From assembly GCA_037447655.1 (NCBI GenBank), contig JBBHKE010000708.1, positions 208,862 to 251,059 on the forward strand: 42,198 nucleotides of DNA. The letters are read 5' to 3'. This DNA comes from Zygnema cylindricum. Taxonomy: Eukaryota; Streptophyta; Zygnematophyceae; Zygnematales; Zygnemataceae. The notes beneath the pieces are model-generated. The model saw nothing but the letters and a program-made list of their open reading frames with translations. It was not told where the DNA came from and did no database searches. This document shows positions 1 through 10,087 of the stretch, piece by piece. Position numbers and translations under genes: made by a program. The first letter of the stretch is position 1. Each line of letters starts with the position of its first letter.

Positions 1-109
1 GGAGAGTTAGTCGCACGAAAAGAATCTGTCACTCATTCATCAATCAAACATGATGTAAATATAAATTTTGATAACAAATGTTGTATTCACAGGAAAATTT
101 TGTAATATT

Positions 110-300
110 CTACTCCCAAACGAAGATTTTTTCATCTTCTACTCAAAGGGAAGAGCTATTGATGTTTTACTCCAAGGGAAGAGTTGTTAACATTTTTACT
201 CCAGTGAAGAGTTATTGATATTTTACTCCAGGGAAGATTTTTTCATCTTCTACTCCGAGGGAAAGTTATTAATATTCAACTTCAAGGGAAGAGTTATTAC
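110..300. repeat. degenerate tandem repeat, unit about 28-33 bp
   Basis: About seven imperfect copies of a unit built around TTTTACTCCAAGGGAAGAG followed by TTATTGATAT lie head to tail. The array falls in the methyltransferase intron after the exon ending at 334, so it is transcribed in the antisense orientation to what is printed. No coding potential is seen. Confidence 0.75.
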
Positions 301-333
301 TAATCAAATGTAAGGAAAGGGAAGATCTTTTAC

Positions 334-3300
334 CGCCGTGAAAGCGAAGACATTCTGGACCATCTGGTCGAGGAGAGGAGAGTGAGGGTTCATTTCCATG
401 ATGCAGAAGGCTCCCCCGGGACGCAATATTCTGTGGGCTTCCTTGATAATCTGCAAACACAGCAAAAAGAGGGAGAGAGAGGGGGTGGGTTGGAGAGACA
501 GAAAGGGAGAGTGAGAGAGGGGGAAGGGGAAAGAGAGAGAGGGGAGAGGGAGGAGAGAGAAGGCGGAGAGAATAGAGGAGAGAGAGAGGAGAGAGAGTGG
601 AGGAAGAGAGGGAAATAAGAGAGAGGAAAAAAGAGGGAGAGAGAGAGAGCCAGAGAGAGCGGAGAGAGAGGCAGAGAGAGTGGGGGGGCAACCTCTGTAC
701 CCTTCTGTCCCACTAACAAGATGCTCAATAACAATGTTCTGTGTAAATATTAAAAAGTTAACAAGAAGACCACTAAATGCAAGCTACACCATCCTCACTC
801 TTCCCATACACCGCTGAATGTAGTCTCGTCTTCACACTTTTCATGCATCGAAAAAGAAAATGATTCTTATCTTCCTGACAACAAACTCGCTTCAAAAATA
901 TAGTCATATGTGGAGATACTTTCAAAAAACCCAAATATTGATCGACTTGTAAACAATGGTAGAACTCATATACCAACCCCAAGATTATCTGGTTATTTTC
1001 AACTCATTTCTGACAAGTGTCTGAGAAGTGGGAAATAAGGACAGCTAAACAAATTTGTCCAGCTTTATAAAAAGTCATCTTAAATGATTAAGTATCATTA
1101 AGATTCATGCCCAAATTTACATTTACTATTAGATTATACTATGCCTTTTAAATCTACATTACAATGCACATATTTAGATATTGACTAAATATTCTAATAT
1201 GATTTTAACTTCGCTTCACTTTACTTTTTACTTACTGGTATTCCTGCTTCTATAAGATCACCGGCAAATGTAATGCAAAGGCTGTGTGATTATTACAATT
1301 TTCTTGGGGTTAATTGCAAAAAGTCATCTTAAAGAATTTAATGACGAGAAAACACACCTCCTTGGTTGCTGAACGTGGGAGCTCGTGGCAGACAAGACAA
1401 ATCGAAACGAGGTCAGCAGAATTGTCAGGTAGTCCAGTAGCTTCACCAGCCGCATGCTTAAACTCCACCTTTAACTGGCTGCCCTGTCACCGAAAAACCA
1501 AACCGTTTCCGTTTCAGTCAGACAGTCAAAACTAGTCAAAGAGTAAACACTAACCAGCTTCAGTTTCAATCAGACAGTCAAAACCAGGCAGTGTGTTAAA
1601 ACCAAACAGTTTCGATATCAGTCAGACAAATTACGAAAGATAACGAGCCTTCAGGCAAGGGGAGGGCTGTGAGAGGTGAAAGAAGAAGAGAGGGTCATAA
1701 GGCAATTGGGAGCAGTGAAAAGAAGGTTCTAAAGTATCCTCCGAATTCTCTCACTTCTACATAGACCTCTTGCAAGGCACGGTTCATTCTTTCTGTCTTT
1801 GGTGTGAAAGCATGGAACTTAAATGAGAGTGGAAGAAGAGCAAGGGGACAATCATGCATGCTTTTCTCTCTTTCTACTACAGTTTTAAGTGGTACAGTCT
1901 TAATTGAATTTATTGATTGGTACAGTCTCATAGATCATAATTTTATACAGGTTTTAAGAGGGTGAAAGTGAAGTACTTCTGCGACCATCTGTCTATAGTT
2001 GTAGTTAGCAACTGATAGAAAATATGGCGACAGGTCAACTCCAATAAGCTCTGCTTCAGGGAATGCCTGCACCAACAAACCCATTTTTATTCCCCAAACA
2101 AAGCTTTTTGTTAAACCAAAAGGAACAATAAAAAGGAGGATAAAAATAATGATGATAGGTATCAAATAATAAAACATTATTATATATAATAACACAGATA
2201 TATTAACACAGATATTAACACACACACACACACACACACTGTGTTAATATCTGTGTTAATATATGTGTTATTATTATTATTATATTATATATATGCAATA
2301 TTGCTAATACCAATAATGCATTGACAAGTTACAACAATTTACAGCGGGGAAATTATTGCAGAATACATTCCAGAAGTTCATACATAAAACATCACCCAAA
2401 CGACTAAGGACAAATAGCAATATAACAATGTCAGAAAACAAATTTGTCATACCCAATAAATATCCTACAGTGCCTATCGATAGTAGTGTCAGACATTTTT
2501 CGGGCAGTAAAAGTACTTTTCCACGCCCAACTTAGAATCGCGATATCACGTTTGAAATGTAACATCCCAACATCAAAAATTGCTCCCTTAAAAAAGAAAA
2601 TGCGGCGGTTGATAGTAAAGTTGAAGATATTTGAGTGCCCAAAAAATATCTAACACTGATAGTATGGGCATCCCTCTGCCTCTCCCTCTCCCTTTCCCTC
2701 TCCTCTCCCTCTCCCCTTCCCCCTCCCTCTCTCCTCTCCCCCTCCCCCTCCCCCTCCCTCCCCCTCCCTCTCCCTCTCCCTCGACAAACGAAACAGAGTC
2801 GGTTTCTTCCTCACCTCATGCAAGGCAAAAGTACTCAACCCTGTCGCACAGCCGATATCGACTATTTTCTTAGGAGATCCATTTGGCAGTTTTAACATAG
2901 TTTTCATCTTTTCGTGGTAGCTTTGCCTCAACTTCCAATCACCTGCCGGATCCATGGCTTCCCTCTGTCCCTCCCTCTCCCATCAGGAACGATCGCACAA
3001 AATCGGGAGTCTAATGTGGAGTGAAACTATAGTGGGCATCGGCGTGATGTTAAGGGATTGTTAGTATCAAAACCAAATAAGTATCGATAAAACTAAATGT
3101 AGGTTGACAGGGCGGGTTTAAGTCCAATCCCTTGGATAAACAGTTTAACCCTTTTTTTATGATTTTCGACCAGAAAAAGTCATGACCAAATTAGTGTTAT
3201 TAATACTAATAGCCATGGGCAGTGTAAACTTATACGTTTCTGATTGAACACAAACTTCTATCATCTTTATAAAGCACCAAAGATAAAGTAGGAAAAAAGC

Positions 3301-5228
3301 ACAAAAGTCTCCTCTGCTTGGCTTGTATAAGATTATGGAGTTACAGTTGGAAACTGAGAGCCGTAATTCAGCCTTCAAGTTTGAGATATGAGTAATATTC
3401 TGAGCAATATTGGTTGTGAAAAAATTGACACTATCAATACATAGTATTTTAATTTAAGCTGACTCCACCCCATCTCTATATGGCTACACTTACATGACAA
3501 GTGTCACCCTCATATTGAGCAGTATATGAAAAATTCAAGATGAATGCTTTCTTCTTTTTCTTGATTTGTAGGTAAAATATAGCCAGCTTTTTATGAGGTT
3601 CACAACCGTATGCAGGAAAGTAACAGACCAGAAATAGCTTCAGACTCAAAAGAGTACATCGTGAATTGCTATTAGAGTAAAAAAACTATTAGCATAGAGT
3701 TTATATTAATGTTCCATTTCAGTTCCCAAAAGATGTGACTGATGTTAAACCATTTAGAGAATTAGCGTTAAGAAAAGAACGATTAGTTTTATTAACATAT
3801 TTTGTGATCAGAGTGCGGAAAACAATGGCACCAAATTAGTGCTATAACCAGTAATAGTGATTCACGATGTCGCTACATGAAGGAAAACAACGAGAACGCA
3901 AATGAGGAATCCATCCTTTAAACTTCAAGCATATCCATCACATGCAACCACAGAACGTTTATTCTAATTTTCCTGAAAAAATTCCAGCCCTTGTAAGCTC
4001 ATAATCATCAGAATGCCAACTAAAACTGGAGAGAAACCGAAAAAAAACGAAAAGATAAAAAGAAAAACTTGAAGAAATACCCGTGAGAAGCTGAAAGATT
4101 CCGGAATAAAAACGGAAAGAAAAAAACGACACAGAAAAAAAAAACGATAAATTTTGATATGTTCACTTACACGGGGATCGAAAACAGTAGCATGCACCGA
4201 TCTTGCAGCAAGGTCCACTTCTAAAGCCGCGTCCCACGATAAATTGCCTTGTTCGTAAGCATGAAATGGCTTAACATAGTACTCTGGGTACTCTATGCCT
4301 TCTTGTTGGACCTGTCTCAGTTCTTCTTCCCAATCATATTGCCGCAAACGAGCTAAGGCAGGAGCCCAGGGGTAGCCAATAGCGTCTCCTCTCTTTACCA
4401 TCATTTCTCTAGCTTTCCCAGCCGCAAACCTGAAAAATGGCTGCTCAAAAAGGGGCTCAAAAATGGGGTGTAAGTTAAGTTTGTCAGCAGCTATATTAAT
4501 GACAAAATGAAATTGCCAGATTGAGCGGAACCACGATTTAATTAGAGTAATAAACCTAAGATACATAATATATTAAGGACTATAACGAATATATTAAAAA
4601 AAAAATACAGAGTATTAAGGACTATACATGATATATTAAGGAAAATACAAAATATAAAGCCAAAAACCAGTGGAAAGGCCAAAACAAGTTTCAAACTTGT
4701 CTGCCGCTGAACCTGTTCCTAAATTGTCCTTGACATTACCGGAAGACAAATAACCAACGTTTCCTTCATTTGTTAAAGACACTTTTTAAATACAGGTACA
4801 CCAGCCATACCTAATAGAGTTAGTGAATCATTGTGTGTTCAAGAGGATATAGTATTAGCTACTCTAACGTATGTTTTGCGAACGTGGCTCATGATAGACC
4901 ACTAAAACAAGTAATGCTACCGACACTATTTTTGTGATTTCGGGTCAGAAAAAACGCAATCGAATGAGAGTTGTTGACTCTAATAACTATGGGCGGTGTA
5001 CCGTACCTGAAAAGAAAAAAGAGCGTTGACTGCTGTTGTGAGAAAGTTCATGGAGGATATGCCAGAGGGAGTATACTGTCCATCGGGTGCCCTAAGGTCG
5101 GCGTTCCTCACTTCTGGTGATGTTAAACTAGCAAATGTCCTCACTAAATATTGTGTTTCCGCAATGCTCTGTCGTCTGACATACGTTCTCCTGGCTGGTA
5201 AGAAACTGGAGGAATTATGGCCCTGCAT
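334..5228 (-). CDS. class I SAM-dependent methyltransferase, cyanobacterial/plastid type, split gene, 3' end outside window
   Basis: Exons read on the minus strand: 5228-5007, 4440-4171, 2964-2815, 2066-1977, 1483-1358 and 450-334 (325 codons). All have GT-AG borders and all joins are phase 0. Residues 1-74 are Ser/Arg-rich with few acidic residues, like a plastid transit peptide. The second exon carries a family-like block with YPEYYVKPFHAY and GNLSW. The SAM site follows: motif I VDIGCATG (about residues 199-206), the acidic GVDLSPYF, then DLVSICLVCHEL, LRPGGAF and MEMNP. This order matches the cyanobacterial/plant family of about 300 residues. The substrate is unknown. After FAFTA at 334 a GTAAAA donor starts another intron, so the last exon lies beyond base 1. 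The exon 2 acceptor is the least certain: 4440 keeps phase 0, while an AG at 4491-4492 would break it. The introns contain low-complexity tracts and a MITE. Confidence 0.82.
470..690. repeat. GA-rich (CT on the gene strand) low-complexity tract
   Basis: About 220 bases of almost pure purine on the plus strand. It lies in the methyltransferase intron between the exons at 1358 and 450, so in the transcript it is a long pyrimidine tract ending close to the acceptor before base 450. It may act as an extended polypyrimidine tract, but this is inference. Confidence 0.8.
2191..2269. repeat. inverted repeat with (CA)n loop
   Basis: Arms of about 30 bases (2191-2222 and 2240-2269, built from AACACAGATA and TTAACACAGATATTAACACA) flank a CA dinucleotide run. 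The arms differ by only one 2-base gap. It lies in a methyltransferase intron and is AT-flanked. A cruciform or hairpin is possible. Confidence 0.8.
2672..2785. repeat. (TCCCTC)n polypyrimidine tract
   Basis: Simple hexamer-like pyrimidine repeat in the methyltransferase intron just downstream (gene sense) of the donor at 2814. It is purine-rich on the transcribed RNA. Long open frames across it are low-complexity artefacts. Confidence 0.85.
3701..3783 (+). repeat. dispersed repeat shared with 31102-31195
   Basis: GTTTATATTAATGTT, GATGTGACTG, ACCATTTA and ATTAGCGTTAAGAAAA occur here in the same order and orientation as at 31102-31195. Both copies are intronic, one in each host gene. No terminal repeats were recognised, so the family is unclassified. 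Confidence 0.55.
4797..5000. mobile_element. short TA-flanked MITE in methyltransferase intron 1
   Basis: Ends TACACCAGCCATACCTAATA (plus strand, from 4797) and TACACCGCCCATAGTTATTA (minus strand, from 5000) are imperfect inverted repeats of the same terminal motif as the MITEs at 6129, 26574, 26787 and 31323. The copy is 204 bp and diverged. Its right end is 6 bases from the exon 1 donor at 5006. A related right end (ACTAATAGCCATGGGCAGTG and on to 3226) without a recognised partner suggests another decayed copy in the next intron. Confidence 0.65.
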
Positions 5229-6128
5229 TGGCAAGATGCAAAATAAGCTCCATCCTTTTGAAAAAATATAAATAAACTTTCAAGTTTCAAGTCTCACAAG
5301 TTGACAACTAAAGTTAGGGATAATTATAACACACTTGTTACCGTTTTCATTAAAATTTGGTAAAATAACTACAAACTGTATGTAAACTGATACAGAAGCT
5401 GGGAAGCTTTAGAAGAAATCCTACAGCTGTACTTGCTCGCAAATAATAAGTGTCCGCAGTGTTGAATGTCAGAGAAGAGCTTACAATAGTTTTTAAAAAA
5501 AGAGTGCACAAAGAGTGCATGTAGAATAAAGGTCATGAAAAAATAGAGATAAGAGGAAAAAGACGAAAAAGACGAGTACTTACGGAACCGAGAGAGCACT
5601 GTTTTGACGACAAAATACAATACTGGTGTTCGTTACCAGCTCGTACGGTAATGGCTGGAGGAGACAAAGCGGCCATAGTTGCAACCTTGCAAATGAAGTT
5701 GCAACAGAAATTCAGAGAGAAATAAGAATTACAATCTGGAAATAAAAAAAAAAAAATCGCGCTAAAAAAAGTTGCAACAAAAAGTTTAATAAGAGGAGGA
5801 AAGGTTGCAATATGAGAGTCAAAACAAAGGAGGAAAAAAAGTTTCTGAGTATTAAGAAACTGAGGTGTGCACAGGTTTCCTGAGCTCCTTTGCCAATCTC
5901 AAAAGAGTTTTTTTTTTTAAGTTATATGGAAGTCGCAGGTGTGCCCCGGATATGTCGGAGCCAATCACGTAAACCCTACACTTGTGCAGAAGATATTTTG
6001 TTATCTTTGTTACAGTGGACATTACAGCATGGAACGGTTACTTATCATAACCGACCAAAATATGTGCAGGTTATCCCATGGGGTAAGGATGAAAAATACG
6101 AGAGTTCGGTACTGATGCAACCGTACAG
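5229..6128. other. upstream region of the methyltransferase gene
   Basis: No protein-coding gene is recognised. The stretch is A-rich on the plus strand around 5490-5880. It should contain the minus-strand promoter and 5' UTR of the methyltransferase gene, but I cannot point to a TATA box or initiator with confidence. Confidence 0.4.
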
Positions 6129-6689
6129 TACACCGCCAATCGCTATTAGCGTAGTGTACGCTAATTCCGTCCCGCTTTTTTTATTTTTATTCTCCAATAG
6201 CGTAGCTTATTCTATTTTTTTCTGTACGCCATTTAGGGTTATTTTCCAAGTACCGTACAAAACGGAGGTAAGTCATCTTTAAATAGTGTGGTGTATGGTC
6301 AGAGTCAGACCGTAAGAAAACGTACCTTGTAAGTGAAAATTACAATTCATTATGTTTATTAGCCACGGACTCATGAGAATGTGCGGTCTAAAAAGGGGAT
6401 CAAATCGGGTTGTCAAATATCACGTTCGCATATATTCGTCCAACAACCACGTTTCGACCGTGTGAACGTACGATTTGTGTACGATTTATCAGATTTTGTA
6501 CAAATACCTATATTAGTGTAAGCATGTTTGCGAAAGACATTTACTTTTTTCAAAGACCCAAATTAGAATTATTAAACAATTAGAATGTATGTTTTTTTTC
6601 AAAATTTTCAAATTCTTAATTAGAGTACACCACGGTAATTATTCATATACGCTAAAGAAACTTCTACGCTAATAGCGATTGGCGGTGTA
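6129..6689. mobile_element. TA-flanked MITE, long form (561 bp)
   Basis: Left end TACACCGCCAATCGCTATTA followed by GCGT. The right end is its near-perfect reverse complement, finishing GGCGGTGTA at 6689. The outermost TA is present at both ends of every copy in the window, compatible with a TA target duplication as in Tc1/mariner-type elements. The interior is AT-rich with no transposase frame, so the copy is non-autonomous. Confidence 0.8.
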
Positions 6690-9066
6690 GCTTAGAGCGC
6701 AAAAGTTGTATTATAGTGAAGATTCTCCGTACGCATTTTCCGTGCGTTCCAATGCGTGAAGGCGAAATCGCTACTTTTGCCCTACTAGGGAATTTCACCC
6801 TACTTTTGCCATCTATTACAGATATCAAAAATCTTTATAACAAAAAGTGCAATGGAAAAACCATCAAGGTACAAAGGGGGTAAAAAAAAAGAAAAATAAC
6901 ATTTAAAGGCCACAAGAACCAACAAAGACTAAGGGCCAAGATCCATCAAACGAAAACAGGGGTAGTTTACAAAAATCCGCGACTATCCGTACCAGATTGT
7001 ACCGATTATTTTGTTTTTATACGAAAACATACATTACAAAGAATCTTGCCAATACTCTCCGAAGGTCTGATGGTAATACTGACCGTGGGATGTTCATCCG
7101 CCAAGCGTTCTCTTCATTTTTCTCTGTAACTGCCAACGTACCTGTAAGAGGTGGGTTGGCAGATACATAAAATAATTAATAGTGTTACGCTGGATGAAAA
7201 AGCTACGTGTCATGATGTAAAACCAACGAAAATTGACGAAATTTGCACTTGGTATGTACTTTTCAAAATTCAACTGAAAATTAAAAGTGTAATCTCGAAA
7301 CGGTCCTTCGTCGCGCAATTCCTTTCGTCACACTATTTCCAGCAAAAGATTTTTGTCATGTTCGAAAATAGGAAATCTAAAAAATGAGCTGGCGTAAAAG
7401 ACTGACGTTTGCAGAAAGTACAAAAGTTATGTCGTATTATGCAAGTAGTTATGTTAGTATTATGTTAGTATGCAAGTACATAGTACGCAAATGAAGATTT
7501 GAAGTGAAATTTGTCGGTGTGAAGATTTTTTAAAGATTTTGAGTATCAGGTCAAAACCCACGTGGTACCACTCAATGTATAACACGTGGATTACAGACTC
7601 TTCGTGATGGAACATCGACTCAGGGTGACGTTCCATTAGGCGGTCCCAGTAAATGTACGGACAAGTCTACTAGCAGCGTTTACTGGAAGTCCGCTCCATT
7701 GTGTCGGCCTAGTAACAAATTCTACTCAATTATGATTGGCGCCACGTAGGTTAGAGTCCACATTCTAAAAATCTTGAAAAAAATCTACAAACGTAATATC
7801 TGTACGAAATTTCTGTACCACCGGAGGTTATTAATGATTCGTACATAAAGTTTTTGGCTAGGTTTTGATTTTCAAAATGGATAGTCAAAATTTCGAAACG
7901 GAATGGCAAAAGACGCGACAAACCTTGAAGGTCGCGGCAAACGTTGAATGTCGGTGGATGTCAGACGGAGCGTGCGAGGATATTTTCACCTGACCTGCAT
8001 TCAACATGGCAGGAGGCACATGGCATGTACGTGGCATGTACGACGTGCAGGCCTGTGATCGCTTGTACAACGTAGATATTTTTTAGCTTTTCACGTGTAC
8101 CAATGGAAATCATCTAGTGGGCCCCAACTCTCCTCGGCGAGGAGAGTTGGGGCCCACTAGATGATGTGCTCGATTGCTTCGCGGATCTCAAAATGTGAAA
8201 CATCCAACGGTCAGGAATTACGCCTACATCATTGGAGCTTCCCGACAGCTTTCCAGTAACGATGTTTCGTCTGACAAAAAAAATTGTTTGGTACGTCTCT
8301 GTACGACACTGTACGAAAACGAACGGCGTCCAGTAACGAACCCCACTTTTCGTCTAATGGAACGTCACCCTCAATTAACCCAGTCTGTAGAATTAGCCGT
8401 ACGATTACAGAAACGTCTGATGGAACTTGGCCCTAAAACAAACCAAAACAAACAATATACAATGGAATGTCTTTAGTATGTGTTTTTGCATCGGTGTGAG
8501 TGAGACCGAATTGTGTATGTTTGATGCATTTGTATTTCGAAGGTCAAAAAAACAAAAGGGATCTGCTACTTATAGGCGTTTCTACTAAACATAGTATCTT
8601 GGGGAGTTTGTGGTGATTAGGTCGCCATTTCCCTCATCTCGGTTAAGAGTCGGATGACCTTTCCATAATAGCAAGCTCTTAATTTATAGTGCTTACTTTA
8701 ATTTGTAGGGTTCACGAAGCCATTGTGAAACCTCTAAAGACCTTTATCATGAGTGAATACATAAAATTGTAGGCAACTCGATAATAACTTAAGTTGTTCT
8801 TTCATCAAGGAAGCGTCGCACAAAGCACGAATGGGAATTTAGGGACCGCCACCTGAGGGAACATGTTGTGTGAAGACACGCCCAGTGGCAGAGGTGTAAA
8901 ATTCGTTTATCCCGCGCCAAACACAAATCGATATGAGTGTAAGATTGGTTCTCCTTACCTGATTATATGACTGTGCAAAGCTTTTACTGTAAACAAGGTC
9001 AGTCGTTAAATTGATAACAAATTTATAAAAATTGGTTGCAAGTTTATAGAACCGTAACAATGTAAG
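6690..9066. other. intergenic, no recognised gene
   Basis: Short open frames on both strands (for example 8174-8476, plus) match nothing I recognise and are rich in GTACG-type words. A separated inverted pair is present: AGGGTGACGTTCCATTAG at 7622-7639 and its exact complement at 8354-8371. It could be the remnant ends of an element. The perfect palindrome at 8109-8165 lies between them. Confidence 0.5.
8109..8165. repeat. 57-base perfect palindrome
   Basis: Two 28-base arms (8109-8136 and 8138-8165) are exact reverse complements around a single G at 8137. The arm contains AGTGGGCCCCAACTCTCCTC and is much more GC-rich than its surroundings. Symmetry stops abruptly at both outer edges (A at 8108 opposite G at 8166). 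Confidence 0.95.
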
Positions 9067-9071
9067 CAAGA
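9067..9071. repeat. target-site duplication of LTR element, left copy
   Basis: CAAGA immediately outside the left LTR. The identical pentamer follows the right LTR at 15329-15333. A 5-bp duplication is typical of Ty3/gypsy and Ty1/copia integration. Confidence 0.95.
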
Positions 9072-10038
9072 TGTAACAGGATCTCCTACCTCTCAGAAAA
9101 TCCCATTACTACAAACAATTCCAACCACACATTCCACACATTGGAAAATACACATCCACATTGGAAAACACTCACATAAGGATAACTTTAAATTAGAAGA
9201 AGCTTCTGTCCACATAACATTAGCTTGGTCTCTTGCCCTCGTGGCTCAACCCTTCAATTTAAAGTGTCTCCTCTACTCTCCACTCTTAATAATTCTATCT
9301 CTTAACTCCTAAAACACTATTTAGTTAGTAAGAGATTTCAATGCAAAAATGCCTTTTCTCCAATTTGGTATTAATCGCTCAGGACCAAGATCAGCTGGAA
9401 TTTCCACAAACTTTTCCAAAGGAAAAGATGTCTACTCTCCTCTTACACTTCACTATTTATCCATCATCGCCCTGGACTCGCCAAGCCAGAGTCAACGCTC
9501 CGTTTTAACAGGCTTTTACCTGGGCCAATCATTGATCAGCAAAGACTCAGACTGACCAATGCAAAAACGTGCGAAATCTCTTACTAACTACTTAGCGCTT
9601 TACTAACCAATCAAACGTTACGTTTCACTACGTAACATTTACGTGCAAAATTGCGCGCCAAACGAAACGCGATTTCGCACGAGCGTGCGTAACAAATTTC
9701 GCACGCGAAACTTCCTACGAAATTCCCTTAAGTGAAAGTGACGTTTCGTACTAAAATTTGTACGAAACGAAGCACCGTGCATACTAAACGTTTCATTAGA
9801 ACTTTATGAAACGTACGCGCGTAATTTCGGTACTAATTTGACCCTTAACCCGTTTCAATGATACCCACTTGTTATTTAGACCTCACGCTGTCACCTAAAT
9901 ACACCCAACGCTATAACTTTTAAAATATAACTCCAAATAGCGTGATTCTTTCGCGGACGTCTACCAATTTTAGTACTCTATAATCATAACACCTAAATAC
10001 CCATTTATAAACAAGTTCGAGATGCTATTACTGTTACA
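9072..10038 (-). repeat. 3' LTR (967 bp)
   Basis: Starts TGTAACAGG and ends TGTTACA on the plus strand, and is identical to the right LTR. It contains an 18-bp inverted repeat, TAGTTAGTAAGAGATTTC at 9322-9339 and its complement at 9573-9590. The 68-codon open frame at 9349-9555 is repeated in the other LTR and looks fortuitous. Confidence 0.97.
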
Positions 10039-10056
10039 TCATCCCCTCTTTATTTT
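10039..10056 (-). promoter_or_regulatory. polypurine tract for plus-strand priming
   Basis: On the minus strand AAAGAGGGGATGA directly abuts the 3' LTR terminus TGTAACA. A purine-rich run at this place is the standard second-strand primer of LTR elements. The exact primer ends are inferred. Confidence 0.75.
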
Positions 10057-10087
10057 TAACTGACCTCAGTTAAAACACCTTTAATTA

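Noticed and set aside
8174-8476. 100-codon plus-strand frame as a gene
   Set aside because: No recognised domain, no splice context, and it is built of the same GTACG-rich text as the surrounding non-coding DNA.
9349-9555. 68-codon frame in each LTR (also 14639-14845)
   Set aside because: It lies on the strand opposite to the element and is present in both LTRs only because these are identical. No domain.
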